A stretch of DNA of 64,000 nucleotides from an uncultured Verrucomicrobiota bacterium (lineage in GTDB: Bacteria; Verrucomicrobiota; Verrucomicrobiia; Opitutales; UBA9783), in assembly GCA_946186275.1 (NCBI GenBank), contig CAMHMO010000002.1:1-64000 (forward strand). Direction: 5' to 3'. The translations under genes and the position numbers were made by a program. Positions 43,821 to 51,494 of this stretch are shown here, piece by piece. Below the pieces are notes generated by a model. The model was given only the letters and a program-made list of their open reading frames with translations. It was not told the DNA's origin and made no database searches. Each line of letters opens with the position of its first letter. Position 1 is the stretch's first letter.

Positions 43821-44753
43821 TCACATCCTCCTTTTTGCACCAACGATCTCATAGACACTATCTAACACTTTTTGCTTTCCATAGTTGTGTTCGTATACTT
43901 CTAAGGTGCAGGAAATGAAATTACCTCTATGCTTCAAAAGTAATCCGAGCAAGAGATATTTAAACAAAGTTGGCAGATCGGAGATCGTTCCAGGATGTTT
44001 AACGTAAATTACATCTTGATTAACAAGATTCCCTTGCAGATTCAGAGAATAAAGCAAAAATTGTCTTTCCGTCAAAAAAGAATGCAAATCGACCGTTACG
44101 TGCTGACCTTTAAAGATAGGAGTCCTCTGCGCTTCGCAAACAACACAAAGAATTTTTCCTAAAAGAGAAGGTTCTGCGGATGAAAGCACATCATAATCAC
44201 ATCCCTCGATATCGGTTTTGATGAAATCATACGTCGCTCCCGTTGGCAAAATACTGCTGAGTTTTTTGACACAAATCGGAATATTGCGGCAATTCTGCCT
44301 TAAGACCCCAATCGGTTGTTCTACATTCGGATTTGTTTCACGGATGGAAGCTGCACCATAATTATCGACAGGTACATGCAACACCGCCTCTCCGTCATAC
44401 CACGCAACACCATCGGTAAAAACATGATCGTACTCGCCGGATTTTCTTAAGCGCTTGGCTTCTTCCGTATCGGGTTCGATACCATGGATAAGCCTGTTTT
44501 TCAAATGTTTAAGCGGTCTGAAAATCGGTATTGCATTCAAACCTCCACGTGCACCGACATCCAACAAAGAAACGCAGATTTCCGGGTGTTCCTGATTAAG
44601 ATACTTTATAAATCGATTAATATTAGCAGCCTGTTGATAGCGCGATCTTATAGCTCTATAGCGATAAACTAGCCCTGGAAAGCGATTGGCGAGGAAATGC
44701 TTCACGCTTGCCGCTCTTCTCCGCTCTTCTCCGCTCTTCTCCGCTCTTCTCAC
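43821..44753 (-). CDS. FkbM-family methyltransferase
   Basis: 310 residues. An FkbM domain starts with the AdoMet motif VSLLDVGARGGLNAI, then IHGIEPDTEEAKRL, and DFIKTDIEGCDYDVL, the acidic post-motif. FkbM enzymes O-methylate sugars or small molecules, often in surface glycans. GTG 44753 is followed at once by four 10-bp repeats, read as a Glu/Arg/Ser-rich start. A downstream GTG (44705) would skip them. The promoter-like pair TTGCAA/TCTCAT is 35 bases upstream of 44753. Changing the repeat number by one would shift the frame. Confidence 0.82.
   Translation of the reverse strand: MRRAEKSGEERRRAASVKHFLANRFPGLVYRYRAIRSRYQQAANINRFIKYLNQEHPEICVSLLDVGARGGLNAIPIFRPLKHLKNRLIHGIEPDTEEAKRLRKSGEYDHVFTDGVAWYDGEAVLHVPVDNYGAASIRETNPNVEQPIGVLRQNCRNIPICVKKLSSILPTGATYDFIKTDIEGCDYDVLSSAEPSLLGKILCVVCEAQRTPIFKGQHVTVDLHSFLTERQFLLYSLNLQGNLVNQDVIYVKHPGTISDLPTLFKYLLLGLLLKHRGNFISCTLEVYEHNYGKQKVLDSVYEIVGAKRRM
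44711..44750. repeat. Four exact 10-bp tandem repeats at the fkbM start
   Basis: CCGCTCTTCT repeated four times without a mismatch (AGAAGAGCGG on the coding strand), beginning immediately after the GTG start codon of the minus-strand methyltransferase. The unit length is not a multiple of three. Confidence 0.97.
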
Positions 44754-44759
44754 ACTGCC

Positions 44760-44788
44760 ATGAGAGTATTATTTTGTATATTTTGCAA
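44760..44788 (-). promoter_or_regulatory. Candidate fkbM promoter
   Basis: On the minus strand TTGCAA (44783-44788), 17-bp spacer and TCTCAT (44760-44765), six bases before GTG 44753. The -10 is weak; the spacing is the recurring one. Confidence 0.35.
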
Positions 44789-44795
44789 GATTGTT

Positions 44796-45842
44796 TTACC
44801 TCTTCCCCTCCTTTCTCTCCTGCAGCCAACGAACCACCTTGGCGATCGGCTCAATCAGTTCCCGCGGAATGTAGCGCCCTTCCTCTGCCAGATCGTACAG
44901 GGCGTGTGCCAGCGGAACGTCTTCCAAAATTGGGATATTATTGTCGGCGGCGATTTTTTTCATCAACTGCGCCTGGTAATCGATGCCCTTCGCCAGTACA
45001 ATCGGCAACGGCGTGATGAGTTCGTTGTAATAAATCGCAATCGCATAGTGCGTCGGGTTCACAATCAACGCCGAAGCGCGCTTTGTTTTCTGTGCCGGAC
45101 CGCCCTGCAACAGTTCGCGGTGAAACTGTTTGCGTTTGCCTTTGATTTGCGGATCGCCTTCCTGCTCCTTAAATTCCCGCTTTACTTCATCCTTTGTCAT
45201 CATCAACTGCTTTTTGTGATTAAAACGCTGAAACATGAAATCCAGCACGGCGACGGTGACGTAGGCGAACAGGACATTCACGGCGAAGGTCTTCATAATC
45301 GGCGGCAACATATTGAAAAAGTCGTTCAGCGTCAGGAACGGCGTTTTCAACAACGGATCCAGGGTGTTGCGAATGACGAAGTACAACAATGTGCTCAAAA
45401 AGAGGATTTTCGCGGCGGATTTCAGGAATTCGATGAGGTTCTTCAAGGAAAAAATCTGTTTCAGCTTCGACATCGGATTGAGTTTGTTGAAATCCGGCTT
45501 GATCGATTCGGGTGCAAAGAGCAGTCCGAATTGGAAGGTGTTCGCGAAGATGCCGGTGAGAAAAACCAGCAACACGAATGGCAGCAGAACGCGGATGCCG
45601 ACCAAAAAACAGGCGCCCGCCGTGTGTTGCAGGGCGGATTGGAAGGGTTCGTTGAAAAACAGTGCCGGAACCGCGGTAACCTCCGAAAGCGTTTGCAAAA
45701 CCGCGTCGCGCCGAAGTCCGAAGTACGCAAAAATTACAATCAGCAATGCGGTGGACGTAACGTCTTTACTATTGGCGACCTGTCCCTTTTTGCGCGCGTC
45801 GCGCAACTTTTTCGCCGTCGGTTGCTCGGTTTTTTCAGCCAT
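44796..45842 (-). CDS. sctU: Type III secretion export switch protein SctU
   Basis: 348 residues from ATG 45842 (MAEKTEQPTAKKLRDARKKG, the FlhB/SctU start). Four transmembrane helices precede a cytoplasmic domain with the autocleavage site IVNPTHYAIAI (NPTH). The C-terminal domain is short, as in SctU. It controls substrate switching in the export gate. It follows sctT on the same strand after 83 bases. FlhB was considered, but no flagellar genes are present and the neighbours fit T3SS. Confidence 0.9.
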   Translation of the reverse strand: MAEKTEQPTAKKLRDARKKGQVANSKDVTSTALLIVIFAYFGLRRDAVLQTLSEVTAVPALFFNEPFQSALQHTAGACFLVGIRVLLPFVLLVFLTGIFANTFQFGLLFAPESIKPDFNKLNPMSKLKQIFSLKNLIEFLKSAAKILFLSTLLYFVIRNTLDPLLKTPFLTLNDFFNMLPPIMKTFAVNVLFAYVTVAVLDFMFQRFNHKKQLMMTKDEVKREFKEQEGDPQIKGKRKQFHRELLQGGPAQKTKRASALIVNPTHYAIAIYYNELITPLPIVLAKGIDYQAQLMKKIAADNNIPILEDVPLAHALYDLAEEGRYIPRELIEPIAKVVRWLQERKEGKR

Positions 45843-45925
45843 GAGAAGGAAGCAACAACGTATCCTTGCGTTGCAAAAGGACGGAAAGTTTGGAAACAAA
45901 GCTTTTCATATCGTCAGGGCGGCGT

Positions 45926-46723
45926 TTATCCCGTCAAGAGCCTCAAAAAGGTTTCCGTTCGGGTTTCGCTTCCGAAATGCGTACAGAAATAGTGCATCAG
46001 GTACGAAAGATAGAGGATGAAAAACAGTATCGCCAGTTCGCTTTTGATCGGCATCGAGAGGAAGAAAACGTTCAGCTGCGGCGCGAAACGCGTCACCAGC
46101 CCCAAGCCGAATTCCGACAGGAACAGGACGAACAGAACGGGTCCCCCCAGCAACACCAGCAGGTGAAACAGTTGCCCGCCCATGGCATGTGTAAAGAACG
46201 CGTTCCAGGCCGGCGGTAAGGTTTTGTACGGCGTCAGGACGGGAACTTTTTCGTAGCTGAAATACAGACCCTTCAAAAACAGCAACAGCCCGCCGCAGGT
46301 GATGGCGAGCGTCAGGGTAAATTTCATTAAAAAATCACCCAACGGAGACGTTTGCGAGTTCGAAATCGGATCGAACAAACTCGCCATGGAGGCACCGCGC
46401 TGGGTATCAATGATAAACCCGACGCTTTGGGCGACGTAGAAAAGGAAATTTGTCAGCCAGCCGAAGATGACGCCGATGAACACTTCTTTAATCAGGAAAA
46501 GCACAAACAGTCCGCGGTTGTCGTGCAGTAATGCCAAACTTTGGTCGAACAACGGCGGCAGAAGGATCAAGGTTAACGCCAAAATCAGGGCACGCCGCGC
46601 GATCCCTGTCAAATACTGTGAAGCGAAAAACACCGATACGGAGCAAAATCCCGTGATGCGGCTGCCGCAAAATCCCAATACCAGCAGTACATCCAAAAGC
46701 GGTTGCAGTTGTTCGAACGTCAT
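45926..46723 (-). CDS. sctT: Type III secretion export gate protein SctT
   Basis: 265 residues from ATG 46723, which overlaps the sctS stop (ATGA). Polytopic FliR/SctT family: SVGFIIDTQRGASMASLFDPISNSQTSPLGDF is the characteristic block, followed by helices LALAITCGGLLLFLK and VLFVLFLSEFGLGLVTRFAPQLNVFFLSMPIKS. It forms part of the export gate with SctR and SctS. sctR is not beside it, which is unusual because RSTU are normally contiguous. Confidence 0.9.
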   Translation of the reverse strand: MTFEQLQPLLDVLLVLGFCGSRITGFCSVSVFFASQYLTGIARRALILALTLILLPPLFDQSLALLHDNRGLFVLFLIKEVFIGVIFGWLTNFLFYVAQSVGFIIDTQRGASMASLFDPISNSQTSPLGDFLMKFTLTLAITCGGLLLFLKGLYFSYEKVPVLTPYKTLPPAWNAFFTHAMGGQLFHLLVLLGGPVLFVLFLSEFGLGLVTRFAPQLNVFFLSMPIKSELAILFFILYLSYLMHYFCTHFGSETRTETFLRLLTG

Positions 46724-46992
46724 CGACGTCTCTGCTGTTGAACGATTGTGAAAATCGACTCCGTATAGCGTTGCATTTCCATCCCCATCCAATGCGCCGT
46801 CAACACCAACGCCAGCGTAATGCAAATCAATTTAACCACGAAACCGAGCGTTTGTTCCTGCACCTGTGTCAACGCCTGCAACAGACTGACGCCGAGCCCG
46901 ACAAACGTCGCCAGCAGAATGGACGGCAGTGACAGCGCCAACACCATGGTCATGGCTTTGGATGAAAGCTCGACGATAACGGACGAATCCAT
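46720..46992 (-). CDS. sctS: Type III secretion export gate protein SctS
   Basis: 90 residues from ATG 46992, the FliQ/SctS length. Two transmembrane helices: VLALSLPSILLATFVGLGVSL and FVVKLICITLALVLTAHWM, with LQALTQVQEQTLGF between them as in the family. It opens the sctS-sctT-sctU operon. A TTGCGT/TATAAT promoter ends seven bases before the ATG. Confidence 0.9.
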   Translation of the reverse strand: MDSSVIVELSSKAMTMVLALSLPSILLATFVGLGVSLLQALTQVQEQTLGFVVKLICITLALVLTAHWMGMEMQRYTESIFTIVQQQRRR

Positions 46993-46999
46993 TGCATTT

Positions 47000-47028
47000 A
47001 TTATAACAGAGGGCAAACGGGGACGCAA
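47000..47028 (-). promoter_or_regulatory. Promoter of the sctSTU operon
   Basis: On the minus strand TTGCGT (47023-47028), 17-bp spacer and perfect TATAAT (47000-47005), seven bases before ATG 46992. It predicts a leaderless mRNA. Confidence 0.6.
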
Positions 47029-47191
47029 ATGATTGCGGGAGGAGGAAGAGTTGGCAGTTGTGCGGAAAGCGGAACAAAGGTTGAGAGAAAATTGATACCG
47101 TCTCGGGCAGTATTTGAAGGTTTTTCCGCCTCAAGCCCTCAAAACGTGCTTTTTATGATGTTTTCTTCGCTTCCATCGCTCTCAAAAAGCC

Positions 47192-47220
47192 TTGCAAACA
47201 AATCTCCTTTACCTCCAAAT
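47192..47220 (+). promoter_or_regulatory. Candidate dnaN promoter
   Basis: TTGCAA (47192-47197), 17-bp spacer, CCAAAT (47215-47220), seven bases before ATG 47228. It is a weak -10; the spacing chooses ATG 47228 over ATG 47219. Confidence 0.35.
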
Positions 47221-47227
47221 GAAGGAA

Positions 47228-48412
47228 ATGAAGGTTCGGATTGAGAAAAACGTCCTCAATAACGGGTTAAGTCAGGTTTTGAACGTCGTCGGAATGCGGA
47301 CGTCGTTGCCGGTGTTGAGTAATGTGCGTTTGTGTGCCAAGGAAGGTGCGTTGGAGCTGATTACCACCAACCTGGATATGGGTATCCGTTGCACCGTGGC
47401 GGCGGACGTAAAAGAAGAAGGTTCGATTGCGTTGCCGGCGCGTCGGTTGGCGTCGATTGCGAAGGCACTTCCCGAGGGAACGATTGAATTGGAATGTTCG
47501 GACGATCAGGCGAAATTGAGTTGCGGTTGCTCCAAGTTTCGCATTATGGGCATGAACGATGCCGAATTTCCGCCGTTGCCGATGTTCGAGCAGACGGAAG
47601 CCCTTGTGCTTGAACAGCAACAGTTGAGGAATTTATTGCGTCACGTTTCGTTTGCGCAGTCTCAGGACGAAAATCGCTACCTGTTGAACGGCGTTTTGTT
47701 CGCATTTAAGGGCGGCGCGGAGGCAACAAACACCGAAGGTGACGGAGGTGTCGCGGCGGCTTCGGAATTGCACGCGGTGGCAACGGACGGGCGGCGGCTG
47801 AGTTTGATGCAACAGGCGATGGACATCCCGGAGGCGTTGCGCGGGAAATCTTTTATTTTGCCTGCGAAAGCCGTCGGCGAGTTGGAGCATTTGTTAAATC
47901 AATCCGCTCCCGTGAAGCTTTATTTTAATAATCGCCAGGTCGGTTTTGAGCTGGAATTGGACGAAAGTGCGCAAAAAAGCGGTTTGGCGCAGTCGGTTTA
48001 TCTGGTTTCGAAGCAAATCGAAGGCACGTTTCCGAACTATTTGCAGGTTTTGCCGAAGACGACGGAGCGACGTGTTCGTTTGGAACGTACTTTACTGTTG
48101 GAAAGCATTCAGCGTGCGGCGTTGGTTTCGAGTCTCGACAACGGTACCGTTAAATTGACATTTGATCAAAATTTGCTGGAAATCTCAGCTTCCAGCGCGG
48201 AATTCGGCGAAGCGCACGAATCGATTGCCGTCGAGTACGAAGCCGACGAAAAACCGATCAGCATTACCTTTAATTCCAAGTTTCTGACGGATCCGTTGAA
48301 AGCTTTGGATGAGGATGTGATTTTCTTCGAATTCAAAGACGAAGTCAGCCCGGGCGTCATCAAAACCAACGACAGCTTCCGTTGCGTTGTGATGCCGTTG
48401 AGGTTGGGGTAA
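47228..48412 (+). CDS. dnaN: DNA polymerase III sliding clamp (beta subunit)
   Basis: 394 residues from ATG 47228. It carries the three-domain beta clamp with blocks GMRTSLPVLSNVRL, DLDMGIR-like NLDMGIRC, RLASIAKALPEG, GCSKFRIMGMNDAEFPPLP, ATDGRRLSLM and FILPAKAVGELEHLL, and the C-terminal CVVMPLRLG, the typical V(M/L)P(M/V)RL end. It encircles DNA and tethers polymerase. dnaA and recF are not adjacent, so this is not a classical origin region. It is divergent to sctS. Confidence 0.95.
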   Translation: MKVRIEKNVLNNGLSQVLNVVGMRTSLPVLSNVRLCAKEGALELITTNLDMGIRCTVAADVKEEGSIALPARRLASIAKALPEGTIELECSDDQAKLSCGCSKFRIMGMNDAEFPPLPMFEQTEALVLEQQQLRNLLRHVSFAQSQDENRYLLNGVLFAFKGGAEATNTEGDGGVAAASELHAVATDGRRLSLMQQAMDIPEALRGKSFILPAKAVGELEHLLNQSAPVKLYFNNRQVGFELELDESAQKSGLAQSVYLVSKQIEGTFPNYLQVLPKTTERRVRLERTLLLESIQRAALVSSLDNGTVKLTFDQNLLEISASSAEFGEAHESIAVEYEADEKPISITFNSKFLTDPLKALDEDVIFFEFKDEVSPGVIKTNDSFRCVVMPLRLG

Positions 48413-48454
48413 GGCGACGTTAACCGAATTTTCGTTGTAAACCCGTTTCCGAAG

Positions 48455-49978
48455 TTAGTCCTCCGGAGTGTCGCTTTTTTGGTTTTCTGTTTTATTGTTG
48501 TCGGAAATTTTTTTGTGTGCGTTTGCGGTTTTTTTGGTCTTTCGCCGAGCCCACAGCGACAGCATTTCTATAAAACCTTTCTCGTCTTTGTTAAAGCGAT
48601 CGCAGGTTTTTAAGATGTTATTCTCAATAACTTCAAACTTAATTTTTTCGTTTTTTGCCCATCGACGGTGATACTTCAAGAGAGAGGGTATATTGACCTC
48701 AAACCAAAAATGAGCCGGTCTGTACAAATCGCTTTCGTCGACAGTCAGGAGTGTATCCGTTGTTTCACCTTTTTGGATGGTTTCGTAATTCAAAATAAGC
48801 TCATTTTGAAGTCTCACATGAGAAATTTTATCCTTTTGGGGATCGTAAAAGAAGACAAATTCGACCTTATTGGAAGTAAGCCATTTCCAGGTTAAGGGTC
48901 CTCGGAAATAAACAACATCCTCCGTCAGATGCCCCCTGTGGGAATTGTAAAGTTGAAAAAGAACTTTAAATCCCCCGGGGTATTCAGAGATTTTAAACGT
49001 TACATTTAAATTTTCCCCGGTAGATGCCGAAGCGCAGTGTTTAAGAATATTCCAAAATTCTCTTCCGAAAATTTCCTCCAGGAAGTCTTCGGTGACAAGT
49101 ATATCCAGCGCAGATGAAATGGAAGCTCTGTTTATACCGACAATTTCCTCCAAACAAGATACCTTTGCATGCTGTGCAGTCGAAAAAATTGTAAAATCCT
49201 CATACTTCCTTCGACCATTTTTTCGGGATTCGCGTAATTTTGCGTACACGGACGAAAAATTTCCTTTGGCTTTCTGTGGGGCATTCCACGGAAAGTTGGG
49301 TCGTTTGTTCGTTTTTTTAAAAAATTCCATTTTGATTTCGTCATCACCTGCGCGGTAGGATACTCCGCAATTTTTCAAAAAAGTAACATTGTGTTCTTTC
49401 TCAAAGTCAAACATAAAACACCAACTCAATTCATTTTTCTTTTCTTTATCACCATCCCGTGATAAACATAAGGCATATTCAATTGAACCTTTACCGAACG
49501 GATCAAAGAATGCGTTTTTGAAATACGGTTTAAACGCAATTTCCAAACACAACTTTTCATCGCCCGCGACATGGGCGAAAATACTCTTTACAACTTCTTT
49601 CGGCAAGACCTTTTCGAGGAATTCCGTACTGCCCAAAACTTTGATGATTTTTTTCAATTCCGCATCGTACGACAACTTATTTAAATCGTTAAAGGCGTGA
49701 AACAACCAATCGCCGGAGTTCGTTGTCACTTCACATAGCACTCTGCCTTGTGTTTCGAACCAATCCGGAAACTCTTCGCTCCAAAAAGATAAATTTTCAG
49801 CTTTTGGGAAAAGTGCTTCGAACGTTTCGCAAAAGATCTTTGGATTTTTCCGCCAATGCATTTCCACAACGCTCGGATCCGGCAAGGCCGCCCTTACGCT
49901 TTGCGTATAGGCACCGACCAACGGAAGCACCGCGCATCCGATGAGATGAAACGGGAAGTTTTTATAATTTGCACTCAT
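48455..49978 (-). CDS. Exported hypothetical protein, about 507 residues
   Basis: From ATG 49978 the signal peptide NFPFHLIGCAVLPLVGAYTQ ends with SVRA-ALPD. The mature part is rich in aromatic and charged residues with repeated Phe-Lys pairs and no recognisable domain. The C-terminus is basic (SLWARRKTKKTANAHKKISD). The frame is open to GTG 50083, which would place the signal peptide internally. No family is recognised. It may be an outer-envelope or secreted factor. Two other orphan exported proteins occur at 51.5-52.7 and 55.9-57.8 kb. Confidence 0.7.
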   Translation of the reverse strand: MSANYKNFPFHLIGCAVLPLVGAYTQSVRAALPDPSVVEMHWRKNPKIFCETFEALFPKAENLSFWSEEFPDWFETQGRVLCEVTTNSGDWLFHAFNDLNKLSYDAELKKIIKVLGSTEFLEKVLPKEVVKSIFAHVAGDEKLCLEIAFKPYFKNAFFDPFGKGSIEYALCLSRDGDKEKKNELSWCFMFDFEKEHNVTFLKNCGVSYRAGDDEIKMEFFKKTNKRPNFPWNAPQKAKGNFSSVYAKLRESRKNGRRKYEDFTIFSTAQHAKVSCLEEIVGINRASISSALDILVTEDFLEEIFGREFWNILKHCASASTGENLNVTFKISEYPGGFKVLFQLYNSHRGHLTEDVVYFRGPLTWKWLTSNKVEFVFFYDPQKDKISHVRLQNELILNYETIQKGETTDTLLTVDESDLYRPAHFWFEVNIPSLLKYHRRWAKNEKIKFEVIENNILKTCDRFNKDEKGFIEMLSLWARRKTKKTANAHKKISDNNKTENQKSDTPED

Positions 49979-50082
49979 AACACCGAAACAATTCTGCCAA
50001 AAGCAAAATATGTTGCAAGGGGAAAATTTTCTTTTTCGCCCGCCGTCCGAAGGGAAAAACATTTTCCGTATGAGAAAGCGCA

Positions 50083-50193
50083 CTACCCTCCGACCGACGC
50101 TTTCAACGGTACCAGATACTGCTTTAATAACGTCGGCTCTTCAAGCAACGCGTCGAGCGGGATTGCTTGATCGAGGGAGAAATTGCCGCTGCC
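50083..50193 (-). pseudogene. 36-codon C-terminal-like fragment
   Basis: A minus-strand open stretch from just after an in-frame TGA to TAG 50083-50085, encoding NFSLDQAIPLDALLEEPTLL then KQYLVPLKASVGG. It reads like a genuine protein end but has no start codon. It overlaps the 5' flank of prfB. Probably a remnant; family unknown. Confidence 0.25.
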
Positions 50194-50212
50194 TCAGTAT
50201 ATACTTTCCTCC

Positions 50213-50241
50213 TTGCTCTCATCCCTCCTCCTGCCTACCTT
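50213..50241 (+). promoter_or_regulatory. Candidate prfB promoter
   Basis: TTGCTC (50213-50218), 17-bp spacer, TACCTT (50236-50241), six bases before GTG 50248. It supports GTG 50248 as a leaderless start. Confidence 0.4.
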
Positions 50242-50247
50242 GAATGT

Positions 50248-51384
50248 GTGTTTATTGCGGTCGAATTAAAGGAATCTGCGGAACGGTTGCTCAATCGCTT
50301 GGAGCCGTTGTTGGCGGTTCTGAAATTCGAAACGTTGAACGAAAAATTGCATTCTCTGCGGGAACAATTGCGCGATGAGACATTGTGGTCTGGAAATCGC
50401 CTCACCGATGCGCAACGGTTGCAACGGGAACTTCGAGATTGCGAACGTGCGTTGGAGCCGATTTTAAAGGGAAAATCCGCCGTCGATAATTTGCACGACG
50501 TCTACGAATTTTGCAAAGCTTCGGAGTTGTCCGAAACGGACGAAGCGGCTTGGACAAAGGAACTGACGCAGGCGATTGCCGATACCGAGCGTATTCTCGA
50601 TGATTTGGAACTGCAGGCATTCTTTTCGGAACCGATGGACGCCAACAACGCCATTGTGACCATTCACGCCGGTGCCGGCGGAACCGAAGCCTGCGATTGG
50701 GCAAACATGGTGTTGCGCATGTACACGCGTTGGGCGGAGCGCAAAGGATTTTCGTTGGATTTGCAGGCGCTCCAAACCGCCGATGAAGCCGGTATCTCGG
50801 GCGCAACGTTTCGCGTGATCGGATTGCACGCCTATGGCTATTTAAAGGCGGAACGCGGTGTCCATCGCCTCGTGCGCCTCAGTCCCTTCGATGCCAACCA
50901 TAAGCGTCATACGTCGTTTTGTGCGGTGGATGTCGTGGCGGAGCTGAATGACGATATCGAGGTGCCGATCAACGAAAAGGATATTCGCATCGATGTGTTT
51001 CGTTCCAGCGGTGCCGGCGGGCAACACGTCAATAAAACCGAATCCGCGGTGCGCATTACCCACTTCCCGACGGGTATTGTGGTGACCTGCCAAAACGACC
51101 GCTCGCAGATTAAAAACCGCGCGTCGGCGATGGCGGTGTTGAAAGCGCGGTTGTACGAACGCATGCAGGACGAGAAGCGTTCGGCGATGGAACGTTTTTA
51201 CGGCGAAAAAGGCGAAATCGGCTGGGGGTATCAAATTCGAAGCTATGTTTTCCAGCCGTATCGAATGGTGAAGGATTTGCGTACGAACGTCGAAACCGCC
51301 GATGTTCAGGGTGTGATGGACGGCGATTTGGATAAGTTCATGGAGGCGTGGCTGCGCGCCGGAAAGCCGCGAACGCGGTTATAA
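50248..51384 (+). CDS. prfB: Peptide chain release factor 2
   Basis: 378 residues from GTG 50248. The RF2-specific anticodon tripeptide is SPF in RLSPFDANHKRHTSF. The catalytic loop is FRSSGAGGQHVNKTESAVRI (GGQ). The N-terminal helical domain starts AVELKESAERLLNRLEPLL. It terminates translation at UGA and UAA. The programmed +1 frameshift site with early in-frame UGA, known in E. coli prfB, is absent: the frame is uninterrupted from the start. The frame is open upstream to 50167 but those residues are not family-like. Confidence 0.93.
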   Translation: MFIAVELKESAERLLNRLEPLLAVLKFETLNEKLHSLREQLRDETLWSGNRLTDAQRLQRELRDCERALEPILKGKSAVDNLHDVYEFCKASELSETDEAAWTKELTQAIADTERILDDLELQAFFSEPMDANNAIVTIHAGAGGTEACDWANMVLRMYTRWAERKGFSLDLQALQTADEAGISGATFRVIGLHAYGYLKAERGVHRLVRLSPFDANHKRHTSFCAVDVVAELNDDIEVPINEKDIRIDVFRSSGAGGQHVNKTESAVRITHFPTGIVVTCQNDRSQIKNRASAMAVLKARLYERMQDEKRSAMERFYGEKGEIGWGYQIRSYVFQPYRMVKDLRTNVETADVQGVMDGDLDKFMEAWLRAGKPRTRL

Positions 51385-51494
51385 ATAAGCGACGGTTGCC
51401 TCGCTTACTCTCGACTTTATCCGTTGTTTGAGCTTCCGACTTTCCGCAATATCATGATTTTTGGTTGGTCGGCTTTGTTTTTTTGAAGCCTCAA

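Noticed and set aside
44711-44750. CRISPR-like repeat
   Set aside because: Units are directly adjacent without spacers; it is a simple tandem repeat. No CRISPR array was seen anywhere in the window.
44697-45992. 431-codon plus-strand open frame
   Set aside because: It lies antisense to sctU and the fkbM start, is extremely Arg/Gln-rich, and has no family resemblance; sctU is secure.
44796-46992. Flagellar FliQ-FliR-FlhB identity
   Set aside because: No flagellar gene is in the window and the T3SS gatekeeper and secretin are; the SctT block IIDTQRGASMASLFDP and short SctU tail fit injectisome proteins.
50167-50247. Upstream ATG start and programmed frameshift for prfB
   Set aside because: The extra residues are not RF2-like, and no early in-frame UGA with a CUUUGA slip site was found.
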